From positions 13,737,501-13,801,500 of the forward strand of contig NC_090243.1 in the NCBI RefSeq assembly GCF_024489055.1: DNA of 64,000 nucleotides, read 5' to 3'. This stretch comes from Chanodichthys erythropterus (Eukaryota > Chordata > Actinopteri > Cypriniformes > Xenocyprididae). Below the pieces are notes generated by a model that saw nothing but the letters and a program-made list of their open reading frames with translations, had not been told where the DNA came from and made no database searches. This document shows, piece after piece, positions 12,796 to 23,479 of the stretch. Within the stretch, counting starts at the first letter, position 1. Each line of letters opens with the position of its first letter. The translations under genes were made by a program, and so were the position numbers.

Positions 12796-13860
12796 TTAAG
12801 TCAAGTCAAGTCACCTTTATTTATATAGCGATTTTTACAATGCAGATTGTGTCAAAGCAGCTTTACATTGATAACTGGTACATAATTTGGCTGCACAGCA
12901 GCTCTTAGATAATAGTGTCAATGCAGGCAGATCAGAAGCACTGTTGAATAAATATCAAGAATACTATTGAATATCAAATGTCAAGTGTCCCCAACTAAGC
13001 AAGCCAAAGGCGACAACGGCAAGGAACCCAATCTCCATCAGGTGACATCAGGTGGCAAATAGGTGTTAAAATGGAGAAAAAAAAAACCTTGGGAGAAACC
13101 AGGCTTAGTCGGGGGGCCAGTTCTCCTCTGGCGAACAGTGCTTTGTTACAATCAGGTTGCTATCATAAGTCTGATAGGATCGCAACAATCAAAGTATTTA
13201 TTTCAGTTCCATCCAGTTGAGGATCGTATTCATCACGCCGGTATGGACGGTCTGTTGAGGAACTGTGGCACTGGCTGTCATGTCGATGAGGCCTTCACAA
13301 TGGATGATCCAGTTGACTCGATCTCTGCTGATACTTCAGGGCTGCGTTGTGGTCGTGTCCAGTTGAGGATCGTATTCATCACGCCGATATGGACGGTCTG
13401 TTGAGGAACTGTGGCACTGGCTGTCATGTTGATGATGTCTTCACAATGGATGATCTAGTTGACTTGATCTCTGCTGATAATTCAGGGCTGCGTTGTGGTC
13501 GTGTCATGGCACCGGTCCTTGGTCTCAGCTGGATACGGCCCAGATCCGGTTGACTACGGTAAACCTCGGGATAAACAGAAAGACTAATATTAACATACAT
13601 GCCATTATTTTTCTGATGTGACGAGTACATCTGGTGTTATAGGAAGTGTTCCCGGTTCCGGCTGACCTAATTTATGCAGCCTAATAATCCTTTAACGGAT
13701 TTGAAAATATAAATTGATAATGTGTTACGTGTATGCCAGGTTAAAGAGATGCGTTTTTAGTCTAGATTTAAACTGACAGAGTGTATCTGCATCCCAAACA
13801 ATGCTAGGAAGATTGTTCCAGAGTTTAGGTGCCAAATAGGAGAAGGATCTACCGCCTACA
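12796..13860 (+). repeat. Fish interspersed repeat (ttatttatatagcg family)
   Basis: Starts 'gtcacctttatttatatagc' and continues 'aatgcagattgtgtcaaagc', a sequence seen again at 49257-49310 and 49943-50190. It contains a tandem duplication of about 146 bp (13213-13358 and 13359-13504). The open frames here are repeat sequence. It ends before an A tract at 13878-13897. Confidence 0.6.
13213..13504 (+). repeat. Two-copy 146-bp tandem repeat
   Basis: 'ccagttgaggatcgtattca' starts at 13213 and again at 13359, and the two 146-bp units differ by only a few substitutions. Confidence 0.85.
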
Positions 13861-14330
13861 GTTGATTTTGATATATTAAAAAAAAAAAAAAAAAAATTCC
13901 TCATTTATCATTCATCCATCCTCATTTAAGGAGCTTGAACATTTAAAGGTACAATATGTAAAATTTTTGCAGTAAAATATCCAAAAACCACTAGGCTAGT
14001 GTTATATATTTTGTCCAGCTGATTACAAACAATATCTCTAATGTTTTCAACTACTTGTAAATCATGAGAAAATTCCCATTCTAAACCGTGACACGGGGCA
14101 GTGCAGTCGCCTGTCAATGATGTCAATTACCTTTGTTACCGCCTTTACTGACGTAGAAACCACATGACAACAGTGCCGTGGACAAATGCGGAAGTAGTGT
14201 CTAGCGTCCAGCAAACCACTAGTTGCTTCAAGCAGTTCCTTATTTACTTCTTGCACGTTTTATGGTGGATTGTGTTACTTATTTATGGAAAATAATTACT
14301 GTTTACCATCTGCCGCTGGTTCTGTCGACA

Positions 14331-14875
14331 AGGGCTGCGTTCCAGTCCAGTTTTAGACACACACTCGCAAACTTTCCTAAACACTTCCCCTCCGGGGAAT
14401 CCCTGCCGCCATTTTGAAGTGCGTTCCACTTCGCGAAGTGGACGAGGGAAGTTTATGGACAGACCCTCGCTCCCTCGATTTTGACCGAGGGAGCGAGTCT
14501 ACTTCATATGTACACTTCAGGCAGCTTCATAACCCACAATGCAACACGATTATGACATCACCGCATATCACGTTTAATTTACTCCACCACAAACAACTCT
14601 ATGATATTTTAATTATTTTTTAAAACATTTAAAACACACATATATACATATAGAATGCTGTATTAAACAATTTTTAAGGGGACAAAATAAATAATAAATC
14701 AGCTCCATTGCGAATTCCAAGTGATGAAGGGCTTAGGACGTTCCAGTTCAGCCCATTGCAAGGTTCCGCCAGAAGTGGGCACTCGTGCAACGTAAGCAAT
14801 GACGTACATCCGAGTCAACGAGACCGAGTGAAGTTAGCGAGGGAAGGGCATTTAAAAACTGAACTGGAACGCAGC
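14331..14875. mobile_element. MITE with gctgcgttccag inverted ends
   Basis: Inverted ends 'gctgcgttccagtccag' and 'ctgaactggaacgcagc', nested in the family D element. No transposase. The superfamily is not clear (hAT or Harbinger are options); a target duplication could not be fixed. Confidence 0.6.
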
Positions 14876-15124
14876 GAAGGACAGCTCCCGTAAACTCATG
14901 ACCGGAAAAGCGGAAGCGGCGCCGACGACTGTGTCATAATAAAAGTCCCGCTGCTCGTGAGGCGTGTGTTGATCAATCGCTCCAGCTCCTCCTTCAGCTC
15001 CCGCAACACTCGGTCCTGCGCTACTTCATACTAGGTAACGTTAATAATCGCATCCACGAACATGAGTTCTTCCAGACTCCAATCCCTATTCTTTTGCACC
15101 GTCCGTTGATATGGAGACCACATG

Positions 15125-15156
<32 letters not shown>

Positions 15157-15392
15157 TGCTTTATTTGAACACTTAGTTTACACTATGGAACAAACAACTC
15201 AAAATGTAACAACAACAATTAAACATAATACCAATAGAATATACAGAAGAAAAAACAACAACAACAATAATAATAATAAAAAAAATAATAATAACCATAT
15301 AGTAAAAGTAACAATAACATAATTCAAAGCTGTAAAAGACCATAACAAAAAAAAAAAAAAAGAAATGAGGGCATCATACAAATGAATAAAAA

Positions 15393-18300
15393 TTATACAT
15401 TAAATACAGTAAAGAGTTTGTAGGCCGTGCAAACTGTACATGTTTTAAGAGCTTTTTTGTTAAGTGAGAGTGAAATTGTGAGTAAGTAATGTTTTATCTC
15501 TTGAAAGAATACTAGAAAAATAGGTTTACAATTTGAAAATTTACATTTATGAATATAAAATCTACATAGAAAGAGAATTAGGTTTATTATAAAGCAGGCA
15601 TTTGAATCTGCAGTAAAGAAACCAAAAATAACAGATTTAGGACTCATTGAAAAACCCTGTAAGATAGTACTTGAAATAAAAGAACTTACATCTTTCCAAA
15701 GTTGAAAAGTATAGTTACATGACCAAAACAAATGAAGAAGTGTTTCAGTATTATTCTGACAAAAGGAGCATTTAGTGTCAAAATCTGATCCAAATTTTTT
15801 CTTAAGAAAATGTTTGACAGGGTAAATATTATGGAGCAATTTAAAAGTTATTTCTTTTATTTTGTTAGTAAGGAAAAATCTTTGTTGCATGGACCATATA
15901 TTTTTCCAATTTAAATTATCAAAAAGGTTGTTCCAATATGAGACTGCAGGGGGGGCAGAGACAATGTTCTCAAGGAATAAAGTTCTTATTTTATAATTTC
16001 TTCCTTTTTTTCCAGTAAAACATATTTCACCAATAGGTGTGTTAACAGGTTCAGGAAAGGGAATTGTTTCTATAGATACAGTATAATTTCTGAAAAGCAT
16101 GCATAAGCCAGATGGAATAGCATCCATAACAGTTGCAAACTCTTTAGGAGTTACAGGTATATTATATTGTAAAAGAAATTCTGTATATCTAAAAAGTAGA
16201 CCATCCTTGTTAAAGAGCTGACCAACATGAAATATTCCATTACTGAACCACTGATTATAAAACAAAGATTTATTCTTAAATAAAATATTCCTATTGTTCC
16301 ATATGTAACACCGGTGAGGAGAAAAATTATGTTTGTAAATAAGAGTCCATGCCAGAAGAACCTGTTGGTGAAAATTAGATAGCTTGACAGGGAATTTTTG
16401 GGGATCATAATTACACATTAAGACAAATTTTGCACCACCAAGCTGTGAGAAGACAGAATGGGGAAAAATATTCCAAATGGAGGTGGGATTTTTGAGGAAA
16501 CGAATAAGCCAATTTATTTTAATTGTATTATTTAAGGAGTTAAAGTCAAGAAAGTTTAAACCACCCTTATTCTGAGAATTTAATATGACTGATTTTTTTA
16601 AATAATGGGGCTTGTTTTTCCATAAAAATTTAGATAAGATTCCATCGATTACTTTACATGTGGGGTTATTAATGTACAATGATTGAGTGGCATAAGTGAG
16701 GCGAGATAGACCTTCTGCTTTAACAAGCAAACTTCTGCCTTTCAAAGAAAGGTCTCTCTGTAGCCAGCAATTGAACCTTTTTTTTGTTTTTGTAATAATA
16801 GGGTTAAAATTTGCAGAGCATCTAAGGTTATCTTTAGTTATCTGTATACCCAAATATGTAACACAATTTTTAACTGCAATACCATTAATTGAAGAAGCCA
16901 TACTATTTTTAACTGGAAGTAATTCACATTTATTAAGATTAAGATGTAAGCCTGAAGCTTTAGAGAAACGCTGAAGAATATGTAGGGCTGTTGGTATTTG
17001 GAGAGAGTCTTCTAAGAACAGAGCAGTATCATCTGCTAACTGAGTAATAATTATCTCTGTATTTCCAATACTGATGCCTTTTAGACGGCTTGTTTTGATG
17101 TATGAGCTTAGAAATTGTGTCGCAATCAGGAAAATATAGGGAGAGACTGGACATCCCTGTCGAACACCTCGATTTAAGAAAAATCTGGGAGAGGTACAAT
17201 TACTTAATTTAATTGAACTATTACTGTTCGCATACAACATTTTGATCATATTACAAAAGGGGTCCCCAAAGCCAATTCTATGCAGTGCTTGAAACAAAAA
17301 TTCATGTTCTAGCGTATCAAACGCTTTATAATAGTCTAAAAATAAAATAAAGCTTTCTTTTTGAAGTAAATGTGTATAGTCTAACATATCTAATATTAAA
17401 CGTATGTTGTTTGAAATATGTCTGTTAGGCAAAAATCCAGACTGCGTTTCATCAATAATTGAGTTTAACACACATTTTAGTCTTTTAGCCAGAACTAATG
17501 CTATTATTTTGTAGTCATTATTTAGTAAGGAGATTGGACGCCAATTGTCTATGAGAAGGGGATCTTTGTTTGGCTTTGGGATTAGGGTAATTATTCCCTG
17601 ACATAAGGTGGGGGGGAGAAATGTTTTTTCTGTACTTTCTTTAAAAACTTCTAATAAAAAAGGTGCTATTTTTTTGCTAAATAATTTATAAAACTCTGAG
17701 GTGAGTCCATCATTTCCCGGAGATTTTCCATTTTTTAACATACTAATTGCATCAACAATTTCTTTCAAGGTAATAGGGCTGTCACAAAAGGCTTTATCTA
17801 CCATATTCAACTGCTGTACATTCTGGAGAGACTCAAAAAAATCATTGGCATCTTGGTAGCAAAATTTGGATGTATATAATTCACTGTAAAATTTAGCGCA
17901 AAATTTTCCAATAATTTTCTGATCTTCACTTATTGTTCCATCAATTATAAGTTTTGTTATATTATTATTTTTGGCTTGCTCCCTTTCTAATCTAAAGAAA
18001 TACGCAGAGCTTTGTTCACCTTCCTCGAGCCATTTTCTGCGCGACCGTATGTAGGCTCCTTCAGCTTTATCTTTATATATTTTATCTAAATGCTGTTGCT
18101 GTTCAGCAAGTTCAGCTTTTTCCAAATCAGTAATATCTTCTATATTTTTGGCTAAAAGATTGGCAATTTTAAAAATTACTTCATTCTCATAGGATTTCCT
18201 CTTTTTAGCTAAGTCACTACTGAATTTACGAAAAAACTTACAAACTTCATATTTGGTTAGCTCCCAATTGCTGCAATAATTATTTTCTTCTTTTGCTTTA

Positions 18301-19127
18301 TTCCAAAAGGTAGTAATGATATTATCAATTTTGTTTCTTACTTCATCATAATAGAGGATTGAATTATTAAGCTTCCAATAAGAGGGAGATCTATATGAGT
18401 TAATATTATTTGAAAGAGGGATTCTAATAGTAATACATTTATGATCAGATAAAGGCGAAGGTATAATGTCAGATGAAATATTATGCAGGTCCTTTGAAGT
18501 AAGCCATAGGTCAATACGAGATTGGCATGAGAGAGAGTTATTACTCCATGTAAATACTTTTAAAGATGGGTGGGTTTCTCTCCAGCTATCAGCAAGAGAA
18601 AATCTTTGCATGAACATCTTTAAGTAGTTGGAGTTAGGCGTATTAGATTTGGGGGGCCATCTATCAATATTATTGTCCATAACCACATTGAAATCGCCTC
18701 CGAAAACCAAATAAGAGTTGGGGTAATTATTTAACAGTGAAAGCATACGTTCTTCCATTCGATAAAAGAAATTTTCATTTTCCTTTTGTTGATTAAATCC
18801 GTAGAGATTGGTAACAATAAACGTAGTATCTGAAATTTCAAGTAAAAGACAAACATATCGTCCATTTGGATCACAGTCTGAAAAAAGAATTTTCCCATTA
18901 AAGCGATGACGTAAGATGCAAACCCCAGCTGAGTTTGATGTTCCATGGGACATCCACAGGTCCATGCCCCATTGTGATCTCCAAAAATTTAAATCTTCTT
19001 TGACTGAATGACATTCTTGTAAAAAATAGAAGTCAGAGTTAAACTGTTTAAGGTATAAAAAGACAGCCTTGCGTTTGGTAAGGTTTCTTAGCCCTCTAAC
19101 ATTAAAAGAAATAATAGACAGAACCAT
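15393..19127 (-). CDS. LINE ORF2 polyprotein: AP endonuclease + reverse transcriptase
   Basis: 1244 aa without a stop. The enzyme nicks target DNA and reverse-transcribes the element RNA in place. The N-terminal AP-like endonuclease shows the expected residues: SFNVRG (N9), QECH (E38), GGDFN (D145, N147), RIDLWL (D206) and SDH (227-229). The reverse transcriptase (about 440-760) has GKSPGNDGLTSEF, LIPKPNKDP...NWRPISLLN, FLDYYKAFD (D598), RGVRQGCPVSP and LADDTALFL (D699, D700). Near the C-terminus is a zinc-knuckle-like CSFC...TLLHLFWSC, as in zf-RVT domains. All catalytic positions are intact, so the element may be competent. The LADD version and C-terminal Cys/His motif fit the L1/Tx1 group. 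Confidence 0.95.
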   Translation of the reverse strand: MVLSIISFNVRGLRNLTKRKAVFLYLKQFNSDFYFLQECHSVKEDLNFWRSQWGMDLWMSHGTSNSAGVCILRHRFNGKILFSDCDPNGRYVCLLLEISDTTFIVTNLYGFNQQKENENFFYRMEERMLSLLNNYPNSYLVFGGDFNVVMDNNIDRWPPKSNTPNSNYLKMFMQRFSLADSWRETHPSLKVFTWSNNSLSCQSRIDLWLTSKDLHNISSDIIPSPLSDHKCITIRIPLSNNINSYRSPSYWKLNNSILYYDEVRNKIDNIITTFWNKAKEENNYCSNWELTKYEVCKFFRKFSSDLAKKRKSYENEVIFKIANLLAKNIEDITDLEKAELAEQQQHLDKIYKDKAEGAYIRSRRKWLEEGEQSSAYFFRLEREQAKNNNITKLIIDGTISEDQKIIGKFCAKFYSELYTSKFCYQDANDFFESLQNVQQLNMVDKAFCDSPITLKEIVDAISMLKNGKSPGNDGLTSEFYKLFSKKIAPFLLEVFKESTEKTFLPPTLCQGIITLIPKPNKDPLLIDNWRPISLLNNDYKIIALVLAKRLKCVLNSIIDETQSGFLPNRHISNNIRLILDMLDYTHLLQKESFILFLDYYKAFDTLEHEFLFQALHRIGFGDPFCNMIKMLYANSNSSIKLSNCTSPRFFLNRGVRQGCPVSPYIFLIATQFLSSYIKTSRLKGISIGNTEIIITQLADDTALFLEDSLQIPTALHILQRFSKASGLHLNLNKCELLPVKNSMASSINGIAVKNCVTYLGIQITKDNLRCSANFNPIITKTKKRFNCWLQRDLSLKGRSLLVKAEGLSRLTYATQSLYINNPTCKVIDGILSKFLWKNKPHYLKKSVILNSQNKGGLNFLDFNSLNNTIKINWLIRFLKNPTSIWNIFPHSVFSQLGGAKFVLMCNYDPQKFPVKLSNFHQQVLLAWTLIYKHNFSPHRCYIWNNRNILFKNKSLFYNQWFSNGIFHVGQLFNKDGLLFRYTEFLLQYNIPVTPKEFATVMDAIPSGLCMLFRNYTVSIETIPFPEPVNTPIGEICFTGKKGRNYKIRTLFLENIVSAPPAVSYWNNLFDNLNWKNIWSMQQRFFLTNKIKEITFKLLHNIYPVKHFLKKKFGSDFDTKCSFCQNNTETLLHLFWSCNYTFQLWKDVSSFISSTILQGFSMSPKSVIFGFFTADSNACFIINLILFLCRFYIHKCKFSNCKPIFLVFFQEIKHYLLTISLSLNKKALKTCTVCTAYKLFTVFNV

Positions 19128-19573
19128 GACATAAAAAAAAAGGAAAAATGAAAAATAAAACCTTCAAGAAATATTATACGAATAACGTAGCAAGAAAACG
19201 CACTTATCTACGAGGGAGTATGCGCATAACGGAGCTCAGCAAATTCTATAACAAAAGATACCAAAGTAATTATGTAGTGCAGTATAAAATGAATATTCAT
19301 AAATTATTAACACCAGAACATAATATAATAGGAGAACAGGTAATCCACACATTGCTAAACAGCAATCGCACCAAAGCTTCTCGTTTTGTTCAACCAATTC
19401 TAAACTAAACCCATTAGAACAGGGTTGAAATCCAAAGGGGTAGATTAACAGAATAAAGGCATTGCTGTTCAGCGTACAAGCACACGAGTTTGTTTATACA
19501 AAACTCCTTAAGTACAAAAGTGTGCAGTTCTATTCTAGAGTGGAGCAGGTAAACGAAGAGAAGAAAGGAGAAT

Positions 19574-20518
19574 TCAAGTTGGTGGGAATATTTCCATGCC
19601 ATTCACAAAGGCCCTACCTCCTACAAAATAGGCCCGCTTGTTATCTCGCCGTGCTTGTTCTACGAGAGGCCACAGTTTCTTTCGGTTTTCTCTATCCGTC
19701 TGAGACAGATCCTCTGAGATTTTTAAGTTGTTGTTTCTGAGAAACTGAGAGTCCTTCGCTGCTCGCCAAATTGCGTCACGATAGAAACGCGATGTAAACT
19801 GAACGATGATCCCTCTAGGTTTGTCGTTGCTAATCTGTTTACGACCGAGTCGATGTACAGTGTCAACAATGTATGGAAGTTTATCCCTTGCTTCTGGTAA
19901 AAGCTGTTGGCATACCTGGATGACACTCTCTCGAACATCCTCCCTCTCCTTTTCGGGGATCCCGTAAACTCTCAGATTCCATCGACGCGTGTATCCTTCG
20001 AGGTGAGAGAGACGTTTTTCTTGCTCGGACGATTTCGTCTCAACATTTTTCACTTGTGATTTCATTGTGCCGAGTTGAATTTTAACATCATTAACTTCGG
20101 CACTCACAAACTCAACAGCTGTCTTCACGTCGGTTATCTGTTTGGTGTTTTCAGTGATGGTTTCTTTCATGTTCGCGATCGCTCGTGCATTCTCACCCAC
20201 CATTCTTTCCAGTGCATCAGATCGATAGTTAATCAGACGCGAGAGTTCTTTGAACTGTGAGAGAATACTGGCAGTATCAAGGCTTTCCATCTTCCGTTGT
20301 TTAATTAAAGGAGATTCGCTTGGAGTTTGGGGAAGAGGAGGAAATATTACCTCAGCAGGCATGATATCTGCAGAATCCATTTCTGACTCGAGGTAATCAT
20401 GCAAATTTTCACTTAAAAGTTTGTTCGGGCCTTGTTGCGTCGCTGAAGTAGCTTTATTAGTCGGGTTAGCCTTAACTTGATACACGTTCTTGTTTTTCCT
20501 CTTCTCAGATTTTCCCAT
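19574..20518 (-). CDS. LINE ORF1 protein (L1-type RNA-binding chaperone)
   Basis: 314 aa. L1-type ORF1 proteins coat the element RNA as trimers and act as nucleic-acid chaperones. Visible are a basic N-terminus (MGKSEKRKNK), a long heptad-rich coiled coil at about residues 85-175 (…ENTKQITDVKTAVEFVSAEV), then an RRM-like domain beginning near residue 181 with RRWNLRVYGIPE, and a C-terminal domain with DNKRAYFVGGRAFVNG. It uses the first ATG after a 147-bp leader and precedes ORF2 by 446 bp. This is the transposase_22/L1 ORF1 layout rather than a zinc-finger gag type. Open from end to end. Confidence 0.88.
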   Translation of the reverse strand: MGKSEKRKNKNVYQVKANPTNKATSATQQGPNKLLSENLHDYLESEMDSADIMPAEVIFPPLPQTPSESPLIKQRKMESLDTASILSQFKELSRLINYRSDALERMVGENARAIANMKETITENTKQITDVKTAVEFVSAEVNDVKIQLGTMKSQVKNVETKSSEQEKRLSHLEGYTRRWNLRVYGIPEKEREDVRESVIQVCQQLLPEARDKLPYIVDTVHRLGRKQISNDKPRGIIVQFTSRFYRDAIWRAAKDSQFLRNNNLKISEDLSQTDRENRKKLWPLVEQARRDNKRAYFVGGRAFVNGMEIFPPT

Positions 20519-20647
20519 TCTCAGTTATTCCAAATGTTACTACAATCATATATGCACCAAAATGTAACTGAATGGTCTTTGTTATTGCACTACAATTAAA
20601 ATATTAGTTTGAATTTGCGGAGCTCTCTAATGCACGTCTTATCAGAG

Positions 20648-20657
20648 CGCCATCTTG
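20648..20657 (-). promoter_or_regulatory. YY1-like site at LINE 5' end
   Basis: The LINE sense strand begins GGAGGCCCCAAGATGGCGCT. CAAGATGGCG matches the YY1 core (AAGATGGCG). In human L1 a YY1 site sits in the same place and directs the start of transcription. Function here is inferred from position and sequence. Confidence 0.5.
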
Positions 20658-20802
20658 GGGCCTCCTATGGAGACCACATGTTCCAAGTTTCCACTCTAAA
20701 ACTTTACGTCATCAAACTACGCCTTTGTTTTGAATAGGCTTCTAGCGACCTCTAGCGGAAAAAAATATCACAAATTGTACCTTTAATGCAGCAGATACCC
20801 AA

Positions 20803-20902
20803 ACAGCAACATAGTGTGGCCCAGATCCGGCCCACATCTGGTACCTGTGGATTACACGTGGACCAGATATGGGCCGGATCTGGGACGACACTATGTTGCT
20901 GT
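20803..20902. repeat. 100-bp foldback hairpin
   Basis: Starts 'acagcaacatagtgt' and ends with the exact complement 'acactatgttgctgt'. The arms of about 40 bp also pair through 'cagatccggccca' with 'tgggccggatctg'. The loop is about 18 nt. It begins 17 bp after the family D element. Confidence 0.8.
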
Positions 20903-20903
20903 C

Positions 20904-22980
20904 AGGGAACATAACTGCTTAAAATATACAAAACATACAAAATGTTAATGTGCGTTGGTGCGGACGTTAATATAGTTATCGTTCTTGGTGTGAATGGGCC
21001 TTGATAAATGGTCACATGAAAAGTCATAATTTTCTCTTCAGAGCCCGTAGTATAAACATCTAAACATTCCTCCTCCATAGTACAAGTCCATATCTCACTT
21101 CTTCAGATATCTGTTTGTGTTTCAGACAATCACAGAACACCCACAGAGATGAGGCTGAACAAATGCATCTGTTTCGATTGTAGGCCGTTAACAAACAGCC
21201 TTACCTCCCATGAGAATCACACCTAAAACCTTCGGTTTCTGCTCTGAAAGCAAATCTATCCATAGATGAGCAGAGAGATAGACAGCTGTTGTGGAGTTTA
21301 TTGAAATAAAGCAAAAAATATTCACATACATTTTCATAATTATACTTAATTGCATAATAAATTAAATTCAGAGTCAGTTCAAGGTTGCACAAAAGCAGCA
21401 ACAATGTAGACTTGGTACAACAAAATCCATTCATAATCAACCAAATACAAATGCAGGTCAGGATTTACTAATATTTCTGACATTTAAACCTTAGATAGAA
21501 TAGAAAGAACATGAAAGATTCGGATCGATTTGATATCCACTCTAAAAAAACAAGCAATTGAAAAAAATTCAAACAAGCAATTATTGTTTAACACAAATGC
21601 ATCATCCACAAGCCCTTTCATGCTGTTTATGTTTGTCTTCCAGGATCCTGGAATAATGAAGTCTCTTTTGGAAGTTCACTGTCATGACAACAATCATGAC
21701 CCACCGAGTTACTGTTTGATTCCATGGCAGTGAAGGTAAAACTGGCAAAATATCACTCGCAGAAATAACATTTCATATCTCATCATACATGACCCAGTTT
21801 GTGGTCTGCAGTGAGTATGTATTGTCTAAAACAACAGTACATCTGAACAAGGTCCTTTCCTGGCTGAATAAGCTTATTTTATATGACAGTGGTGTCTTTT
21901 TTTGAGAAACATTTCATTATTGTTTAATGCAGTTCAGAACAGACTCACTTTGCAGTATTCTTTTCCACAATGCTTGCCAGTTCTGCATTAAAAATGTTCA
22001 TTATTATCAAATTATTGTTATTTCAATTAGTTCAAAAAACATTTTAAAACCAACATGAAATCAAAATGTACCTCAAAAAATAAAAAATCTCATTGAATAT
22101 TTTTTGTTTCTCTAAAAAATATCTTAGCACATTATGTAGGAAAATGGGTTGTGCCAATGCCATTTTATGTTGACTTAAATTACACAGTCATTTAAATGCC
22201 AGGCACTTGAATTTTCCACATTTACCTGACTCTCATATCCAATAATGGAATTCCTTCCATTGGCTTACATTACAAAAAAATCTAAATGATTTTTAAATCC
22301 TTATCGCCTCCTCCTCTGCATCAAGCCAGTGAGGATTTTATTAATATAATGCCAGCTTGCCTGTGGCACATCAGGGCTGTTCATGAAAAATTCAGAGGTG
22401 TTTAGGATGACATGATCCACAGCACAAATCTCATGAATCTGGCAGCAGCCAGTCTGAAAAATAAGTCACAGTGTTTTCATCAGTACACTCGACAGAACTG
22501 AGAGAATCAGAATTCATATTCATTGATAAATTACATCTGATCATAAGTATACATTAGTTAAATAATAATATAAAATTAAATTATTGTTGTGTATATTGTT
22601 TTGTAATTTATAATGTCAGAATTTATATTCAGTTACATCTGCTCAAAATAAGTATATATGATTAAAATAATAATAAAAATATAAAATTAAATAATTTTAT
22701 TGTATATATCAACTTAATTTAATAATGTCAGAATTGATATACAGTGATCAGTTACATTTGATAAAATATACAGACATAAAAATTATTAATAAAATAATAA
22801 TTTAAATATAATAAATCATTAATTTAAAATTATTATATTCAAATCAAATTATTGTAATGTTCTTTATGATTTTAATATCCTTTTACATTTTATTTTTGAA
22901 TATGTCATAAATTCTAAATGTCAGTTCAGTCCATTGTAGGGACATGCATAAAAGCAGCGTTCACACCACAACTACACTGT
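20904..22980. other. Intergenic AT-rich sequence
   Basis: No gene recognised. 20950-21002 ('gttcttggtgtgaatgggcc') resembles the inverted complement of 12697-12730 and may be the other end of an older element. Splice-like short frames near 21205-21243 and 21646-21733 were not accepted. 22300-22480 is non-repetitive; 22540-22900 is very AT-rich low-complexity DNA. Confidence 0.35.
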
Positions 22981-23345
22981 AAAAAATAATTTTCATGATT
23001 TGTTATCACAGCATTTTTTCTTTTGTTAGATCAACTTAGATAATTCATGTGGGTCAGATAACATAATATTTTGAGTTTCTGTTGATTAAACCAATCCCTT
23101 TCATTGTATTAACTCAAAATTTTAATTTCAACGAACTCAAAACTTTAAGGCAACCAGGTAACTTACTTTTTTAAGTTAAACCAACAATTCAGTGCATAAC
23201 TATAACAGCGCAGAGAGTTGGAATCACGTTCAGAATGATTTTTTCCAGCTGAAGAATGATAAAAACACTGACAGCCAATCACAATCCACCCTGCTTGAGC
23301 TCGAGCATTTAAAGCAGCAGACAACAAACCTGCAGTCCACACACA
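22978..23345. repeat. Repeat fragments ('tacactgtaaaaaa' and 'aactataacagcgc' families)
   Basis: A 'tacactgtaaaaaataat' end begins at about 22975. A segment from 23190 ('gcataactataacagcgcag ... ttggaatcac') matches the element fragment at 12730-12790. No coding content. Confidence 0.4.
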
Positions 23346-23479
23346 TTGTTTATCTTTGTACTGCAAATTTAATTAATTATCTCAATTAATTAATTATCTC
23401 AGGAATCCATGCGATCTGGAATTTCGCCGCACGGATTTCTCATCGGATTCAAGTTTGTTAATCTTTCAACACATGATTT

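Larger units (their letters stand above)
15125..20665 (-). mobile_element. Full-length L1/Tx1-type LINE retrotransposon
   Basis: Non-LTR retrotransposon on the minus strand, about 5.5 kb. The parts are a 5' UTR (20519-20665), ORF1 (19574-20518), a 446-bp spacer, ORF2 (15393-19127), a 3' UTR and a poly(A) tail of 29 (T run 15125-15153). It is flanked by identical 15-bp target duplications, TATGGAGACCACATG, at 15110-15124 and 20666-20680 (possibly 17 bp with the following tt). Both frames are open with no stop or frameshift. Full length, intact frames and a perfect target duplication together point to a recent insertion. The clade is inferred from the LADD reverse-transcriptase motif and the ORF1 type. 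Confidence 0.92.
13943..20786. mobile_element. TTAA element family D, split by two insertions
   Basis: Left end TTAAAGGTACAATATGTAAA (TTAA 13943-13946); right end 'aaattgtacctttaa' (TTAA 20783-20786). The element's own sequence is 13943-14330, 14876-15124 and 20681-20786. A 'gctgcgttccag' element fills 14331-14875 and the LINE fills 15125-20665. Removing both leaves a roughly 0.75-kb non-autonomous element. Confidence 0.75.

Noticed and set aside
13063..13553. 113- and 68-codon frames with repeated 'EDRIHHAGMDGLLRNCGTGC'
   Set aside because: They fall in a dispersed repeat with a tandem duplication; no start context or domain.
15122..20260. Plus-strand frames inside the LINE
   Set aside because: Antisense to the intact ORF1 and ORF2 or in its poly(T) and AT-rich tail.
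21205..21243. Minus-strand 39-bp exon-like piece (QKPKVLGVILMG between ag and gtaagg)
   Set aside because: Resembles a membrane-protein segment, but it is too short and no partner exon could be found.
21646..21733. Exon-like stretch after 'tttgtcttccag'
   Set aside because: Ends in a stop within 30 codons; no homology; the opposite strand is equally open.
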